Source: Rhodomicrobium vannielii ATCC 17100 (GTDB taxonomy: Bacteria > Pseudomonadota > Alphaproteobacteria > Rhizobiales > Rhodomicrobiaceae). From it: 64,000 nt of DNA. The stretch covers positions 1,327,927 through 1,391,926 of the forward strand of contig NC_014664.1 in NCBI RefSeq assembly GCF_000166055.1, given 5' to 3'. Positions 1 to 8,330 of this stretch are shown piece by piece (position 1 is the stretch's first letter; the number at the start of each line of letters is the position of its first letter). The notes below the pieces were generated by a model. That model searched no databases. It was given only the letters and a program-made list of their open reading frames with translations, and was not told the DNA's origin. The position numbers and the translations under genes are program-made.

Positions 1-580
1 CCATCATCGGAGACGACGCCACGGCGCGCGCGAGTGCGGGCTCCCTTACCGGCGCGAAGGCCATGCGCGGCAGCGGCACCGATGCGCGCCACAGCGCCGA
101 GAAGCTCGCAATGGCTTCGGCGAGCACAACCGGCGTGCAATCTTCCACGCGGTCGATCGCGCTGCGCGTATCCTCGGAGCGGCGCATGGAATCGCCCGTC
201 CAGCACAGCGTGCGGCCCAGCGTCAGGCGCTCATGCGCATCCAGAAGCGCGCGATTTTTGGCCCAGCGGACGATGATTTCGGGGGCTTCTCCGCAGGCGT
301 TGGCGAGCGAGCGCACGAAGGACTCAAGCTCGTCGGCGGGCGCGATCTGCGAGAAGATGACGTTGACTTCGACGGAGCGCGGCTGGAAGCGGGCGAGGTT
401 CAATGCCAGCGCCTTCGCACACGGGGAAACAGGGGAGCGCGCTATCAGAGTGACGGTTCGCTGCACCTCGTCGGCCTCTTGCTTGAGGCTCAGGCCGTAA
501 ACGTCGAAATAGGCGTCGAAGCGGCTGGCCGCTCCGAGCAGGCCCTCGGGAGTAGCGTCGTAATCTGACATAAAGCTCAT
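1..580 (-). CDS. Hypothetical protein, 3' end outside the window
   Basis: An open frame of about 193 codons runs on the minus strand from an ATG at 580 (a second in-frame ATG ends at 571) to the window edge with no stop. The predicted protein starts MSFMSDYDATPEG and is soluble, rich in Ala, Leu and Arg, without signal peptide or membrane segment. Codon choice (G/C in third positions) fits the neighbouring core genes. I do not recognise a family. It is transcribed in the same direction as glmM and lies downstream of it with a gap of about 200 bases. Confidence 0.6.
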   Translation of the reverse strand, partial: MSFMSDYDATPEGLLGAASRFDAYFDVYGLSLKQEADEVQRTVTLIARSPVSPCAKALALNLARFQPRSVEVNVIFSQIAPADELESFVRSLANACGEAPEIIVRWAKNRALLDAHERLTLGRTLCWTGDSMRRSEDTRSAIDRVEDCTPVVLAEAIASFSALWRASVPLPRMAFAPVREPALARAVASSPMM

Positions 581-749
581 GGTTTTATCCACTGATGCGG
601 CATGGGACGGGCTAAATCGGTCTGGCATCATTGGTAAACCGGTAAGGTTAAATATCACTTTCGGGACGGCCCTTTTTACTGGAAAACGCCATCACTAATT
701 TTAATGGTTACTGAAGGATGAAGTAATCGTAAGTATTTCGTGAAGGCGC

Positions 750-774
750 GGCGGGGGCCGGAGACTGCCCCGCC
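750..774 (-). terminator. Possible hairpin terminator after glmM
   Basis: A GC-rich inverted repeat (GGCGGGG with GCCCCGCC) lies directly after the glmM stop on the minus strand. There is no clear T-run, so it is a weak intrinsic terminator at best. Confidence 0.3.
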
Positions 775-783
775 GAGGCCGTT

Positions 784-2154
784 TTACGACGCCGAAACAA
801 CGCCCTCGCCCTGCCCGGCCGCCTGCACGGCGGCGACGATCTCCGCCACGACGCCGCTGATGAGCGTCTGGTCCTCGCCCTGCGCCATGACGCGAATTAA
901 CGGCTCGGTGCCGGATTTGCGGATCAGGAGCCGCCCGGCCCTTCCGAGGCGCACTTCCTGCGCGGCGATGACGCTTTTGACCGCCTCGCTTTCGAGCGGG
1001 CTCGGGCCTGAGAAGCGAAGGTTCTTCAAAAGTTGCGGCACCGGCTCGAAGCGGCGGCAGACCTCGCTGACGGGCTTGTCGCTCTGGATCACGACGCTCA
1101 GCACCTGAAGCGCGGTCACGAGGCCGTCGCCCGTCGTGGTGAAGTCCGACAGCACGACGTGGCCGGATTGCTCGCCACCGACATTGTAATCGCCGCGCCG
1201 CATTGCCTCGACCACGTAACGGTCGCCAACCTTGGTGCGGATCAGCGACAGGTCGAGCTTCTCGAAATGGCGCTCCAGGCCGAGATTGGACATCACCGTC
1301 GCGACGACGCCGCCTCCGCGAAGGCGTCCCGTGTTGCGGAAGTTTTCTCCGATGACGGCGAGGATCTGGTCGCCATCGACGATCTGGCCGTTTTCGTCGG
1401 AGATGATGACGCGATCGGCGTCGCCGTCGAGCGCGATCCCGATATGTGCGCCTGTCTCGAGAACCTTGCGGCAGATGTGATCGGGCACGGTGGAACCGCA
1501 TTCGCGGTTGATGTTGCGGCCGTCCGGCGCGACGCCTAGCGCCACCACCTCGGCGCCGAGTTCCCACAGCGCGGCGGGCGCGACGCGATAGGCCGCGCCG
1601 TTCGCGCAGTCGATGACGATCTTGAGGCCGGAGAGGCTGATCGTGCGGTCGAGCGTGCGTTTGGCGAATTCGATGTAGCGGTCCACGATGCCGTCGATGC
1701 GCCGCGACTTGCCGATGTGGTCGGGCTCGGCGAGCAGCCTGTCGATGTCGCCGAACACTTCGGCTTCGATCTCGGTCTCCACCTCGTCCGAGAGCTTGTA
1801 GCCATCGGGGCCGAAAAGCTTGATGCCGTTATCCTGATAGGCGTTGTGCGATGCGGAGATCATCACGCCGAGGTCCGCGCGCAGCGACCGCACGAGCATG
1901 GCAACAGCGGGCGTCGGGATCGGGCCGAGTTGCACCACGTCCATGCCGACCGACGTAAAGCCGGAAACGAGCGCGTTCTCGATGGTGTAGCCGGATAGCC
2001 GCGTGTCCTTGCCGATCACGACGCGGTGGCGACGGCCGCCATTCGTGAACATGTGGCCAGCCGCCATGCCGACCTTCAGTGCAATCTCAGCCGTCATCGG
2101 CCAGGTGTTTGCCTGTCCGCGAATGCCGTCCGTGCCGAAGAGTTTTTGCCGCAT
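784..2154 (-). CDS. glmM: Phosphoglucosamine mutase GlmM
   Basis: GlmM converts glucosamine-6-phosphate to glucosamine-1-phosphate, the step before UDP-GlcNAc synthesis for peptidoglycan and lipopolysaccharide. The protein opens with the family hallmark [10 protein letters not shown]. It carries the phosphoserine loop GVMISASHN (active Ser about residue 102), the metal loop ALDGDADRV and the C-terminal phosphate-binding motif [11 protein letters not shown]. Its length of 456 residues is normal for the family. I chose ATG 2154 (MRQKLFG) because GGGA lies at a suitable distance upstream; ATG 2160 and TTG 2166 are in-frame alternatives adding two and four residues. folP lies upstream on the same strand, about 200 bases away. 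Confidence 0.96.
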   Translation of the reverse strand: MRQKLFGTDGIRGQANTWPMTAEIALKVGMAAGHMFTNGGRRHRVVIGKDTRLSGYTIENALVSGFTSVGMDVVQLGPIPTPAVAMLVRSLRADLGVMISASHNAYQDNGIKLFGPDGYKLSDEVETEIEAEVFGDIDRLLAEPDHIGKSRRIDGIVDRYIEFAKRTLDRTISLSGLKIVIDCANGAAYRVAPAALWELGAEVVALGVAPDGRNINRECGSTVPDHICRKVLETGAHIGIALDGDADRVIISDENGQIVDGDQILAVIGENFRNTGRLRGGGVVATVMSNLGLERHFEKLDLSLIRTKVGDRYVVEAMRRGDYNVGGEQSGHVVLSDFTTTGDGLVTALQVLSVVIQSDKPVSEVCRRFEPVPQLLKNLRFSGPSPLESEAVKSVIAAQEVRLGRAGRLLIRKSGTEPLIRVMAQGEDQTLISGVVAEIVAAVQAAGQGEGVVSAS

Positions 2155-2361
2155 GTCCATTCCCAAGAAGTCTGTTATCCCACCAAACCGATGGCCACCC
2201 GGTGCCGGCTCACCATTATATTTAAATATTTGACGGAATTGAGCCTGGTTGTTCCAAGGCTACAATGAATACTAGCGGTGGTGTCTCGCATACAATCCGC
2301 GACCGCATCCTGCAAGCGCTTCAGAAGCATGGCAGCCGCCCATGCGATCAAATTCACTGCA

Positions 2362-3423
2362 CTATGGATTGCGGCCGTTGAGCCAGCGCCAGACCGCGAG
2401 CGCCTGCGCCGTGGCTCCGACATTATGCATACGGACGATCTGCACGCCCCGCGAGGCCGCGTCGAGGGCTGCAGCAACGCTCGCGGCGTCGATGTCGCCC
2501 GGAAGCTCGGCCACCGCCACGCGCTGAAGCGACCGCTTGCGAGAAGTGCCTACGAGCAGCGGCACGCCGAGACCGTGGAACAGCGCGATGCTTCGCAGCA
2601 GGGCCGCGTTGTGGGCGAGCGTCTTGCCAAAGCCGATGCCCGGGTCCGCGACGATCTTCGCGCGGTCGATCCCCGCCGCAACCGCCGCCTCGATCCGCGC
2701 TTCGAGCCAGTCGAAAACATCGGTCACGACGTCGGCGTAGGACGGCGCGTCCTGCATCGTTTTCGGATCGCCCTTGGCGTGCATCAGCACCACGGGCTTG
2801 CGGAGTTCGGCCGCCGTGGAAAGGCTGTCGCTTGAAAAGGTGAGCGCGGACACGTCGTTGATGATGTCGAGCCGCGCTCCCGCCACCGCGCGCATGACTT
2901 CAGGGCGTCGCGTATCCACGGAGACCGGCGTCTGCCATGCGGCGAGTCCTTCGAGCACGGGCAAGATGCGTCGCACCTCTTCCTCGACGTCCACCGGATC
3001 GGAACCGGGCCGCGTCGATTCCCCGCCGACATCGATAAAGTCGGTGCCATGCCGCACCAGATCCGCCGCATGCGCCAACGCCGCATCCGTCGCAAAATGG
3101 TAGCCGCCATCCGAAAAGCTGTCCGGCGTGACGTTCAGAATGCCCATGATGCGCGGGCCGTCCATCGGCACGCCTGCGATGTCGGCGCGGGGTTCTATGA
3201 TGCGCGCGAGCAGATCTTTCACACGCGGCTCGCTCAGCTGCGGCAGGGCCGATGCGCGCAGAAAGATGTTGCGGATGCCGCCGGGCCCGCCCTCCTGAAG
3301 CCGCGCCGCCGAGAACGCGATGCGCGGGCTTCCGGCAAGCGGCAGCGCCTCGCCCGCCGCAATCGCCTGGCGCGCAATCTCGCCATAAAGGAAGCCGGTC
3401 GGTTCCAGATAAAGTCCGGGCAT
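2362..3423 (-). CDS. folP: Dihydropteroate synthase FolP
   Basis: FolP condenses p-aminobenzoate with dihydropterin pyrophosphate in folate synthesis and is the sulfonamide target. Visible motifs are MGILNVTPDSFSDGG (pterin and Mg site), DVGGESTRPGSDPV (phosphate and pABA loop) and GIGFGKT. An N-terminal extension of about 90 residues precedes the TIM barrel, as seen in many alphaproteobacterial versions. The start at 3423 (MPGLYLEP) has GGAG about 7 bases upstream; the frame stays open further upstream to 3495 but without a better ribosome site. The product is about 353 residues. It precedes glmM on the same strand, separated by about 200 bases in which I see no gene. Confidence 0.94.
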   Translation of the reverse strand: MPGLYLEPTGFLYGEIARQAIAAGEALPLAGSPRIAFSAARLQEGGPGGIRNIFLRASALPQLSEPRVKDLLARIIEPRADIAGVPMDGPRIMGILNVTPDSFSDGGYHFATDAALAHAADLVRHGTDFIDVGGESTRPGSDPVDVEEEVRRILPVLEGLAAWQTPVSVDTRRPEVMRAVAGARLDIINDVSALTFSSDSLSTAAELRKPVVLMHAKGDPKTMQDAPSYADVVTDVFDWLEARIEAAVAAGIDRAKIVADPGIGFGKTLAHNAALLRSIALFHGLGVPLLVGTSRKRSLQRVAVAELPGDIDAASVAAALDAASRGVQIVRMHNVGATAQALAVWRWLNGRNP

Positions 3424-3689
3424 CTCATCTCCAGAGAGGGAAGCGGTGTGACCGCGCGCTCGTGAAAGCGGCAGCCATCGGAAGCGACGGCGCAATGACG
3501 GCAGAAGCCGAAAACGCCGCGAGTGTTCGACAACCCAATGGTCGCCTTCTGCTGGCGCTTGCGGGTGAACGTCGCTCGAACAATCGCGATGCGCGTATCG
3601 ATACTACGCTTCAAGCGTTTGACAAGACGGTAACGCGGTATGGCGAGCCACAGGCGCTATTGCGAAGGCTTCGGCGACAGCGCGCCAGA

Positions 3690-3860
3690 TCAATTGATCG
3701 AGTTCGTGGGCTCGGCTGCGAGCTTCAACGCGAGCCACTCATAAGCCTGCGCCACATCTTCAAGTGCGTTCTTCAGCCAGATCTCTTCGAGCGCATCGGC
3801 CTGGTCGCGCGTCTGCTTCGCGCGGCGAATGAGCGTGTCGGGCGAGCGGTCTTTCGACAT
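3690..3860 (-). CDS. Small conserved-looking hypothetical protein (56 aa)
   Basis: A short minus-strand frame starting MSKDRSPDTLIRRAKQ encodes a charged, helical, cytosolic protein of 56 residues. GGAGG lies nine bases before the ATG at 3860, a strong ribosome site that sets the start over upstream Met codons. The amphipathic pattern (ALEEIWLKNALEDVAQAYEWLALKL) suggests one or two helices. I recognise no function. Small proteins of this style are common next to folP in this order, but that is a recollection, not a search. Confidence 0.6.
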   Translation of the reverse strand: MSKDRSPDTLIRRAKQTRDQADALEEIWLKNALEDVAQAYEWLALKLAAEPTNSIN

Positions 3861-4095
3861 GATCATCATCCTCCGTTGGAAGCGAGCAAGGTGCACCCAT
3901 CTTTCCGCGGGAAAAAGCGCAATGTGAATAAATCGTTAAGGAGCGCTGACGCTAGAACGGCATTCCGGTGCGTGTGCCTCCCCCTCCCGGGTGGCGAGGT
4001 AGCCTGTTCGTGATCGTTACAACTTTAGCGATAATCTGTACAAAGTGCCGCGGAGCATGTTAGGAAAGCGCCAGCAATTGCGAGCGAGGGAAAAA

Positions 4096-4410
4096 ATGCG
4101 CAAGGTTGCTTTTGCAGGTCTGGCCGCGGTCGCGGTTTCTCTTTTGACGCCGGTGCAAGTGTGGGCGTGGTCGAGCGAGCCCGTGCAGCAAAACAGTGAT
4201 GCCGCAGCCGCTCTCAACGACGATGACAAGCTGAAAGCGCTTCAGGACAAGGTCGACGGCAAGGGCGAATTCAAAAGCGGATTCTACGTGTCGGGCGGCG
4301 CGGCGAGCGGGTCATTTGCGAGCCCCTTCGGCTCCCAGCAGAACACGATGAACAGCGGAGTGCCCTACGGATATTCGCCGATGCCCGGCTTCCGCGGAAT
4401 TTCTCGCTAG
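4096..4410 (+). CDS. Small secreted hypothetical protein (104 aa)
   Basis: The protein begins with a clear Sec signal peptide (MRKVAFAGLAAVAVSLLTPVQ, cleavage probably after VWA). A Gly/Ser-rich mature part of about 80 residues follows, ending GYSPMPGFRGISR. The start at 4096 follows GAGGGAAAAA; an upstream in-frame Met at 4045 lacks a ribosome site and would bury the signal peptide. No enzymatic motif is visible. It is probably a periplasmic or outer-envelope small protein. It stands alone. Confidence 0.7.
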   Translation: MRKVAFAGLAAVAVSLLTPVQVWAWSSEPVQQNSDAAAALNDDDKLKALQDKVDGKGEFKSGFYVSGGAASGSFASPFGSQQNTMNSGVPYGYSPMPGFRGISR

Positions 4411-5229
4411 GCCCGCCCGATCAGCGACGGCAACCGACCAGTGCCGTGAGTCTTGATTTGATTCACGCCCGCTGGGGGTGCCGTCATCAAATGTAAAATT
4501 TGAAACCGCAGTAGAATCAATCGGCGGCTAGTGCTCCGCCGCATATTTTTGCTGGAAAGCGTTCAGCAACGTGTATGCGCCAAGGCACTAGCACCGCCAA
4601 CGACCCTTCCCTCATCGGTATGGTGACGCGATCGGGCGACAAACGCGGCCGTGGGTGGCGCAGCTTCATGGGCTATCACGCGCTACGGCAGGTGCTGACG
4701 CAGTGAAGCGCGTTCGAGGCTAGGGCGGAAGCTTCAAGGATCACCCCGCATCGAGCGGAGCGCTTTGCGTTTGCGCTCGCAAGCGTCGAGCGCGGCGGAG
4801 CGACGACACCAGAACGCGGCGAAACGCGCCCCCTTGCGGTACATGGACGGCGTGTGCACCCTCGTGACGCCGTCAGGCGCGATGCCCCCCGCCCCATCCA
4901 ACGCCGCGCGAATCACATCGCCTCCAGACGTATTGCCCCCGCGCTGTCGGCAACCGTTACGGTTCGTATCAGAAAACGTTCGTGAAATATGGCATACCTG
5001 TATGCCAGTCGCCTCATTCTGTAAGAATAGTTATAATTTTCAATAAATTAAACCCAGGGTGGAGACAAACTCCGGTCTTATAAAAGGCTTTCCCGACTGC
5101 TTTCGGTCAATTTGCCGACAATCAAATCAGCAAACGTAATCCCGTTGCTAATCTCTCTTATTTCCGGCTGAATCGGAAGAATTCGTGCGTCCTATATTGG
5201 CGACGGTTCTTCCATATCTGGAGAGAACA
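4411..5229. other. Gene-poor intergenic stretch
   Basis: About 820 bases without a convincing gene. Short frames on both strands lack ribosome sites and recognisable content. One minus frame at 4734-4916 (60 codons) is conceivable but unsupported. The last 200 bases are AT-rich and probably hold the promoter of the outer-membrane protein at 5230. Confidence 0.5.
4522..4550 (+). terminator. Possible intrinsic terminator
   Basis: A six-base stem (CGGCGG / CCGCCG, 8-base loop) is followed by CATATTTTT. It lies about 110 bases after the small secreted protein gene. Confidence 0.4.
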
Positions 5230-5961
5230 ATGGGCTACAAAGCCATTCTTACGGTTGTAACACTTACGGTTGCAGCGACGGGCGGGGTTAATGCTACGGA
5301 TATTGCCAAGTCGGCACCGGGCGGCTTGAAGGATGCTCCTTACGTCGAGGTACCATGGAACTGGGCGGGCGCCTACTACGGCGCCACGATCGGCTACGGC
5401 TCCGGCGGCTCGAAAGCGTCCGTCACCGCCAACGCCAACGATGAGCATGGCGTCGATACAAACGACCCGGACGGCGTCCTCCTCGGCGGCACCATCGGCT
5501 ACAACTATCAGATCGCACCAACCTGGCTGATCGGCGCTGAAGCCGATTTCAGCTGGCTCGGCCTGCAAGGAGATCAGGGCAAGGCTGTTTTCGACGGGCA
5601 TTACTGGACGGGCGGCTGGGACGGCCTGTTCACGTTGCGCGGCCGCCTCGGCTACACGATGGGCCGCACGCTCATCTACGGCACAGCGGGTTACGCGGCG
5701 CTTCACACCAACGAGACGATTTCCGGCAACAACACGAACGAAAGTTCGTTTGGTACGGACTGGCGGTCGGGCTGGGTGGTCGGCGGCGGCGTGGAGCACT
5801 TCCTGACCGAGCGCCTGTCGGTGAAGGCGGAATATTTGCATGCGGGCTTCGAAGACCTGACCGGAGCCACCGGCTTTCCGGGCAACTATAGCGCGACCCA
5901 GAATTACAAACTGGAAAGCGATCTCGACCTCGTCCGCATCGGCTTGAACTACAAGCTGTGA
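5230..5961 (+). CDS. Outer-membrane beta-barrel protein, Omp25/Omp31 type
   Basis: The 243-residue protein has a short signal peptide (MGYKAILTVVTLTVAATGGVNA) followed by alternating beta-strand patterns typical of eight-stranded barrels. Family features are WAGAYYGATIGYG near the N terminus, repeated glycine- and aromatic-rich strands, RGRLGYTMGRTLIYGTAGYA, and a terminal strand LVRIGLNYKL ending near a hydrophobic residue. This matches the porin-like Omp25/31 family of Rhizobiales, which forms abundant surface proteins of structural or small-solute role. The start at 5230 follows GGAGAGAACA. It is monocistronic and converges with panC. Confidence 0.88.
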   Translation: MGYKAILTVVTLTVAATGGVNATDIAKSAPGGLKDAPYVEVPWNWAGAYYGATIGYGSGGSKASVTANANDEHGVDTNDPDGVLLGGTIGYNYQIAPTWLIGAEADFSWLGLQGDQGKAVFDGHYWTGGWDGLFTLRGRLGYTMGRTLIYGTAGYAALHTNETISGNNTNESSFGTDWRSGWVVGGGVEHFLTERLSVKAEYLHAGFEDLTGATGFPGNYSATQNYKLESDLDLVRIGLNYKL

Positions 5962-6132
5962 GGCACAGTTCGGCCCCCTGCCAGCTCTGGTATCGAGGAC
6001 CGATCGGCGAATAGCGCGTCTTCAAGCAGTTGAAGCGGTTTCAGGCGAAGCGGCATACCGGCTCGCGGGAAAATCGTGAAGGCATGATTGACGACGCGAC
6101 AACGGCTCCGCGCCCATAGAGGGCGTGCGAGG

Positions 6133-6160
6133 GCTGGCGGGTCTTCCCACGCCCGCCAGC
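6133..6160. terminator. Strong hairpin between convergent genes
   Basis: A perfect nine-base stem (GCTGGCGGG / CCCGCCAGC) sits between the ends of the outer-membrane protein gene (+) and panC (-). There is no clear T-run on either side, so it may work in both directions or need Rho. Confidence 0.45.
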
Positions 6161-6218
6161 TTCGCTCTTCCAAGGCAGGAGGGCGCCGCTCGCGCATCAC
6201 GACGCTTCGGCGGCCGAG

Positions 6219-7076
6219 TTATTCGGGGACGACGGCGACATTATCGATGAGACGCAAGCGGCCGAGATAGACGGCGGCGAGCACGCGTGCGGGCTGGCTC
6301 ACGATCCCTTCGAGGGGGAGCAGCGTCTCGGCATCGCGAATTTCGAGATAGTCCACACGGAAACCGGCGCTTTCGAGCCGCGCGACGCCCTGCGCCAGCG
6401 TCTCATCAACCTCGCGCTCGGCGACGAGATCGAATGCCATATCCTTGATGACGGCATGAAGCTGCGGAGCGAGCCCGCGCTCGCGTGCATCGAGATAGAC
6501 GTTGCGCGACGACATCGCGAGGCCGTCCGGCTCGCGGAGGATCGGGCCGGGCACGATGACGATGGGGAAGTTCAGATCCTTGACCATGCGCTTGATGACG
6601 AGAAGCTGCTGGTAGTCCTTCTCGCCGAACAAGGCGACGTCCGGCAGACATTGCAGGAAGAGCTTCGCGACGATCGTCGTCACGCCGGAGAAGAAATGCG
6701 GTCGCGAGATACCTTCGAGCGTCTGCGTAACGCCCGCCACCTCTACGCGCGTGGCGAAGTCGCCCGGGTAGATTTCGTGCACATTGGGCGCATACATCGC
6801 GTCCGCACCGCCAGCGGCCAGCTTGTGCCAGTCCTGCTCTTCGGTGCGCGGATAGGAATTGTAGTCTTCATGGGGCGCGAATTGCGTCGGATTGACGAAG
6901 ACGGAGACCACAACGCGATCCGCGTACTTCTTCGCGAGCTTGATGAGAGACAGATGTCCCTCGTGCAGCGCGCCCATGGTGGGCACGAGCGCAACCTTCT
7001 CGCCGTGCTTGCGCCAGCCTTGAACGGTCTTGCGCAGTTCGCCCGCAGTCCGGACCAACGGTAACCGATTGCTCAT
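6219..7076 (-). CDS. panC: Pantothenate synthetase (pantoate--beta-alanine ligase) PanC
   Basis: PanC ligates pantoate and beta-alanine with ATP in vitamin B5 and CoA synthesis. The 285-residue protein has the ATP-binding HxGH-type motif in VPTMGALHEGH, the pantoate region ISRPHFFSGVTTIV with conserved partners, and the KMSSS-like MSSRN loop at DGLAMSSRNVYL. Length and order are standard. The start at 7076 (MSNRLPLVRT) gives the expected N terminus. panB and panD are not adjacent. About 280 bases without a gene separate it from rpmA. Confidence 0.96.
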   Translation of the reverse strand: MSNRLPLVRTAGELRKTVQGWRKHGEKVALVPTMGALHEGHLSLIKLAKKYADRVVVSVFVNPTQFAPHEDYNSYPRTEEQDWHKLAAGGADAMYAPNVHEIYPGDFATRVEVAGVTQTLEGISRPHFFSGVTTIVAKLFLQCLPDVALFGEKDYQQLLVIKRMVKDLNFPIVIVPGPILREPDGLAMSSRNVYLDARERGLAPQLHAVIKDMAFDLVAEREVDETLAQGVARLESAGFRVDYLEIRDAETLLPLEGIVSQPARVLAAVYLGRLRLIDNVAVVPE

Positions 7077-7356
7077 GTCGCCCGCCCCTCACAATGCGGC
7101 ATGCTCGCCGGAGCGGGAAGCGCCACGGCGGCGCCAGATCTCAAATTGTCGCGCAACGGAAACGCTGCACTACAAACGCGCCACTCGGTCGTAGCCGAGC
7201 AATGTGCGGCGGGCGAAACGAGCCGCCAGCCGCGAAACTTTTTGCGTGAAGTCTGCTCCGAGGGCGCGCGCGAAGACCGGTGGCTTTCGCTTGCCCCCCC
7301 TCGAAGCACAAACGGCGGCACCGCGGCTTTCGCCGCGATCCGCACCGCGCGCTTCC

Positions 7357-7617
7357 TTATTCGCCCGCGTCGATCACGGACACGAAGGTCCGGCCGTTGC
7401 GCTTGGCCTTGAACTCGACCACACCCTCGCGGATTGCGAAGATCGTGTGGTCCTTGCCGAGGCCGACGCCATTGCCCGGATGCCACTCCGTGCCGCGCTG
7501 GCGAAGGATGATGTTGCCCGAGATGACCTTCTCGCCGCCGAATTTCTTGACGCCGAGGCGCCGGCCTTCGGAGTCGCGGCCGTTACGGGACGAACCGCCT
7601 GCTTTTTTATGTGCCAT
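7357..7617 (-). CDS. rpmA: 50S ribosomal protein L27
   Basis: L27 is an 86-residue protein of the large subunit whose N-terminal tail reaches the peptidyl-transferase centre. The sequence [16 protein letters not shown] is the invariant start, followed by GVKKFGGE and the beta core ([25 protein letters not shown]). It has no N-terminal leader of the kind cleaved in Firmicutes. It follows rplU by 29 bases in the usual order and is certainly co-transcribed with it. Confidence 0.98.
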   Translation of the reverse strand: MAHKKAGGSSRNGRDSEGRRLGVKKFGGEKVISGNIILRQRGTEWHPGNGVGLGKDHTIFAIREGVVEFKAKRNGRTFVSVIDAGE

Positions 7618-7646
7618 TGTCCTGTGCCTCTATATCTGCGCCGCGA

Positions 7647-8129
7647 TTACTCGGCCTTGTCCGCTTTCTTGGCGCGGGGCTTCTTCGGAGCCTCCTCGCC
7701 GCCTTCCGCCGGAGCGGCTTTCGCCTTCGCGGCCTTCTTCGGAGCTTGTTCCGCAGGCGCGGCTTCGGCCTTCGGAGCCTCAACGGCGGCCTTCACGGGA
7801 GCGGCCTTGCCGTCCGTCAGGATGTCGACGATCCGCACAGTCGTCAGAAACTGACGATGGCCGTTGCGGCGGCGCGAATTCTGGCGACGGCGCTTCTTGA
7901 AGATGATGATCTTCGGGCCCTTGCCCTGCTCGACGATCTCTGCGGAGACCGCCGCGCCACTGACGAGCGGCACGCCGAACTTCGGCTCGCCTTCGCCGCC
8001 GCCGAGCGCCAGCACTTCCGCGAAGTTTACCGAGTCGCCCGCGGCCCCTTCGATTTTTTCGATCTGCAGCACGTCCTGCGGCGCAACCTTGTATTGCTTT
8101 CCGCCCGTGCGAATAACGGCGTAGACCAT
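7647..8129 (-). CDS. rplU: 50S ribosomal protein L21 with Ala/Lys-rich C-terminal tail
   Basis: L21 binds 23S rRNA domain VI. Residues 1-103 form the standard domain: MVYAVIRTGGKQYKVAPQDVL at the start, then FKKRRRQNSRRRNGHRQ and TTVRIVDI. Beyond that comes a tail of about 55 residues rich in Ala, Lys, Pro and Glu (EAPKAEAAPAEQAPKKAAKAK...), an extension frequent in alphaproteobacterial L21. It is the first gene of the rplU-rpmA operon and has a good promoter upstream at 8260-8288. Confidence 0.97.
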   Translation of the reverse strand: MVYAVIRTGGKQYKVAPQDVLQIEKIEGAAGDSVNFAEVLALGGGEGEPKFGVPLVSGAAVSAEIVEQGKGPKIIIFKKRRRQNSRRRNGHRQFLTTVRIVDILTDGKAAPVKAAVEAPKAEAAPAEQAPKKAAKAKAAPAEGGEEAPKKPRAKKADKAE

Positions 8130-8259
8130 GGTTTCCCTATCGTTGTAAGCGCACCGATCGGCGCCGCGTCACTTGAATGTCAAGGTCGGCGGACTTGGTT
8201 TCTCGGATGAGAGGGGGCCTTAGGTCGCGCGGATTTCACGTATCAAACGCTAAGCGGTT

Positions 8260-8288
8260 TATATCCGGCGTTTTGAAGGGAAAGTCAA
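8260..8288 (-). promoter_or_regulatory. Sigma-70-type promoter for rplU-rpmA
   Basis: On the minus strand, TTGACT (8288-8283) and GATATA (8265-8260) are separated by 17 bases. They lie about 130 bases before the rplU start, which leaves a sizeable 5' leader. Confidence 0.6.
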
Positions 8289-8330
8289 CTTGCCGGTTGA
8301 GGCTCGCGGCGCGCTTTTCGCATGGCTTCA

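Noticed and set aside
701-1567. 288-codon minus frame within glmM
   Set aside because: Shadow frame of glmM; the arginine-rich translation has no family features.
4734-4916. 60-codon minus frame in the intergenic stretch
   Set aside because: No ribosome site and basic low-information sequence; cannot be separated from chance in GC-rich DNA.
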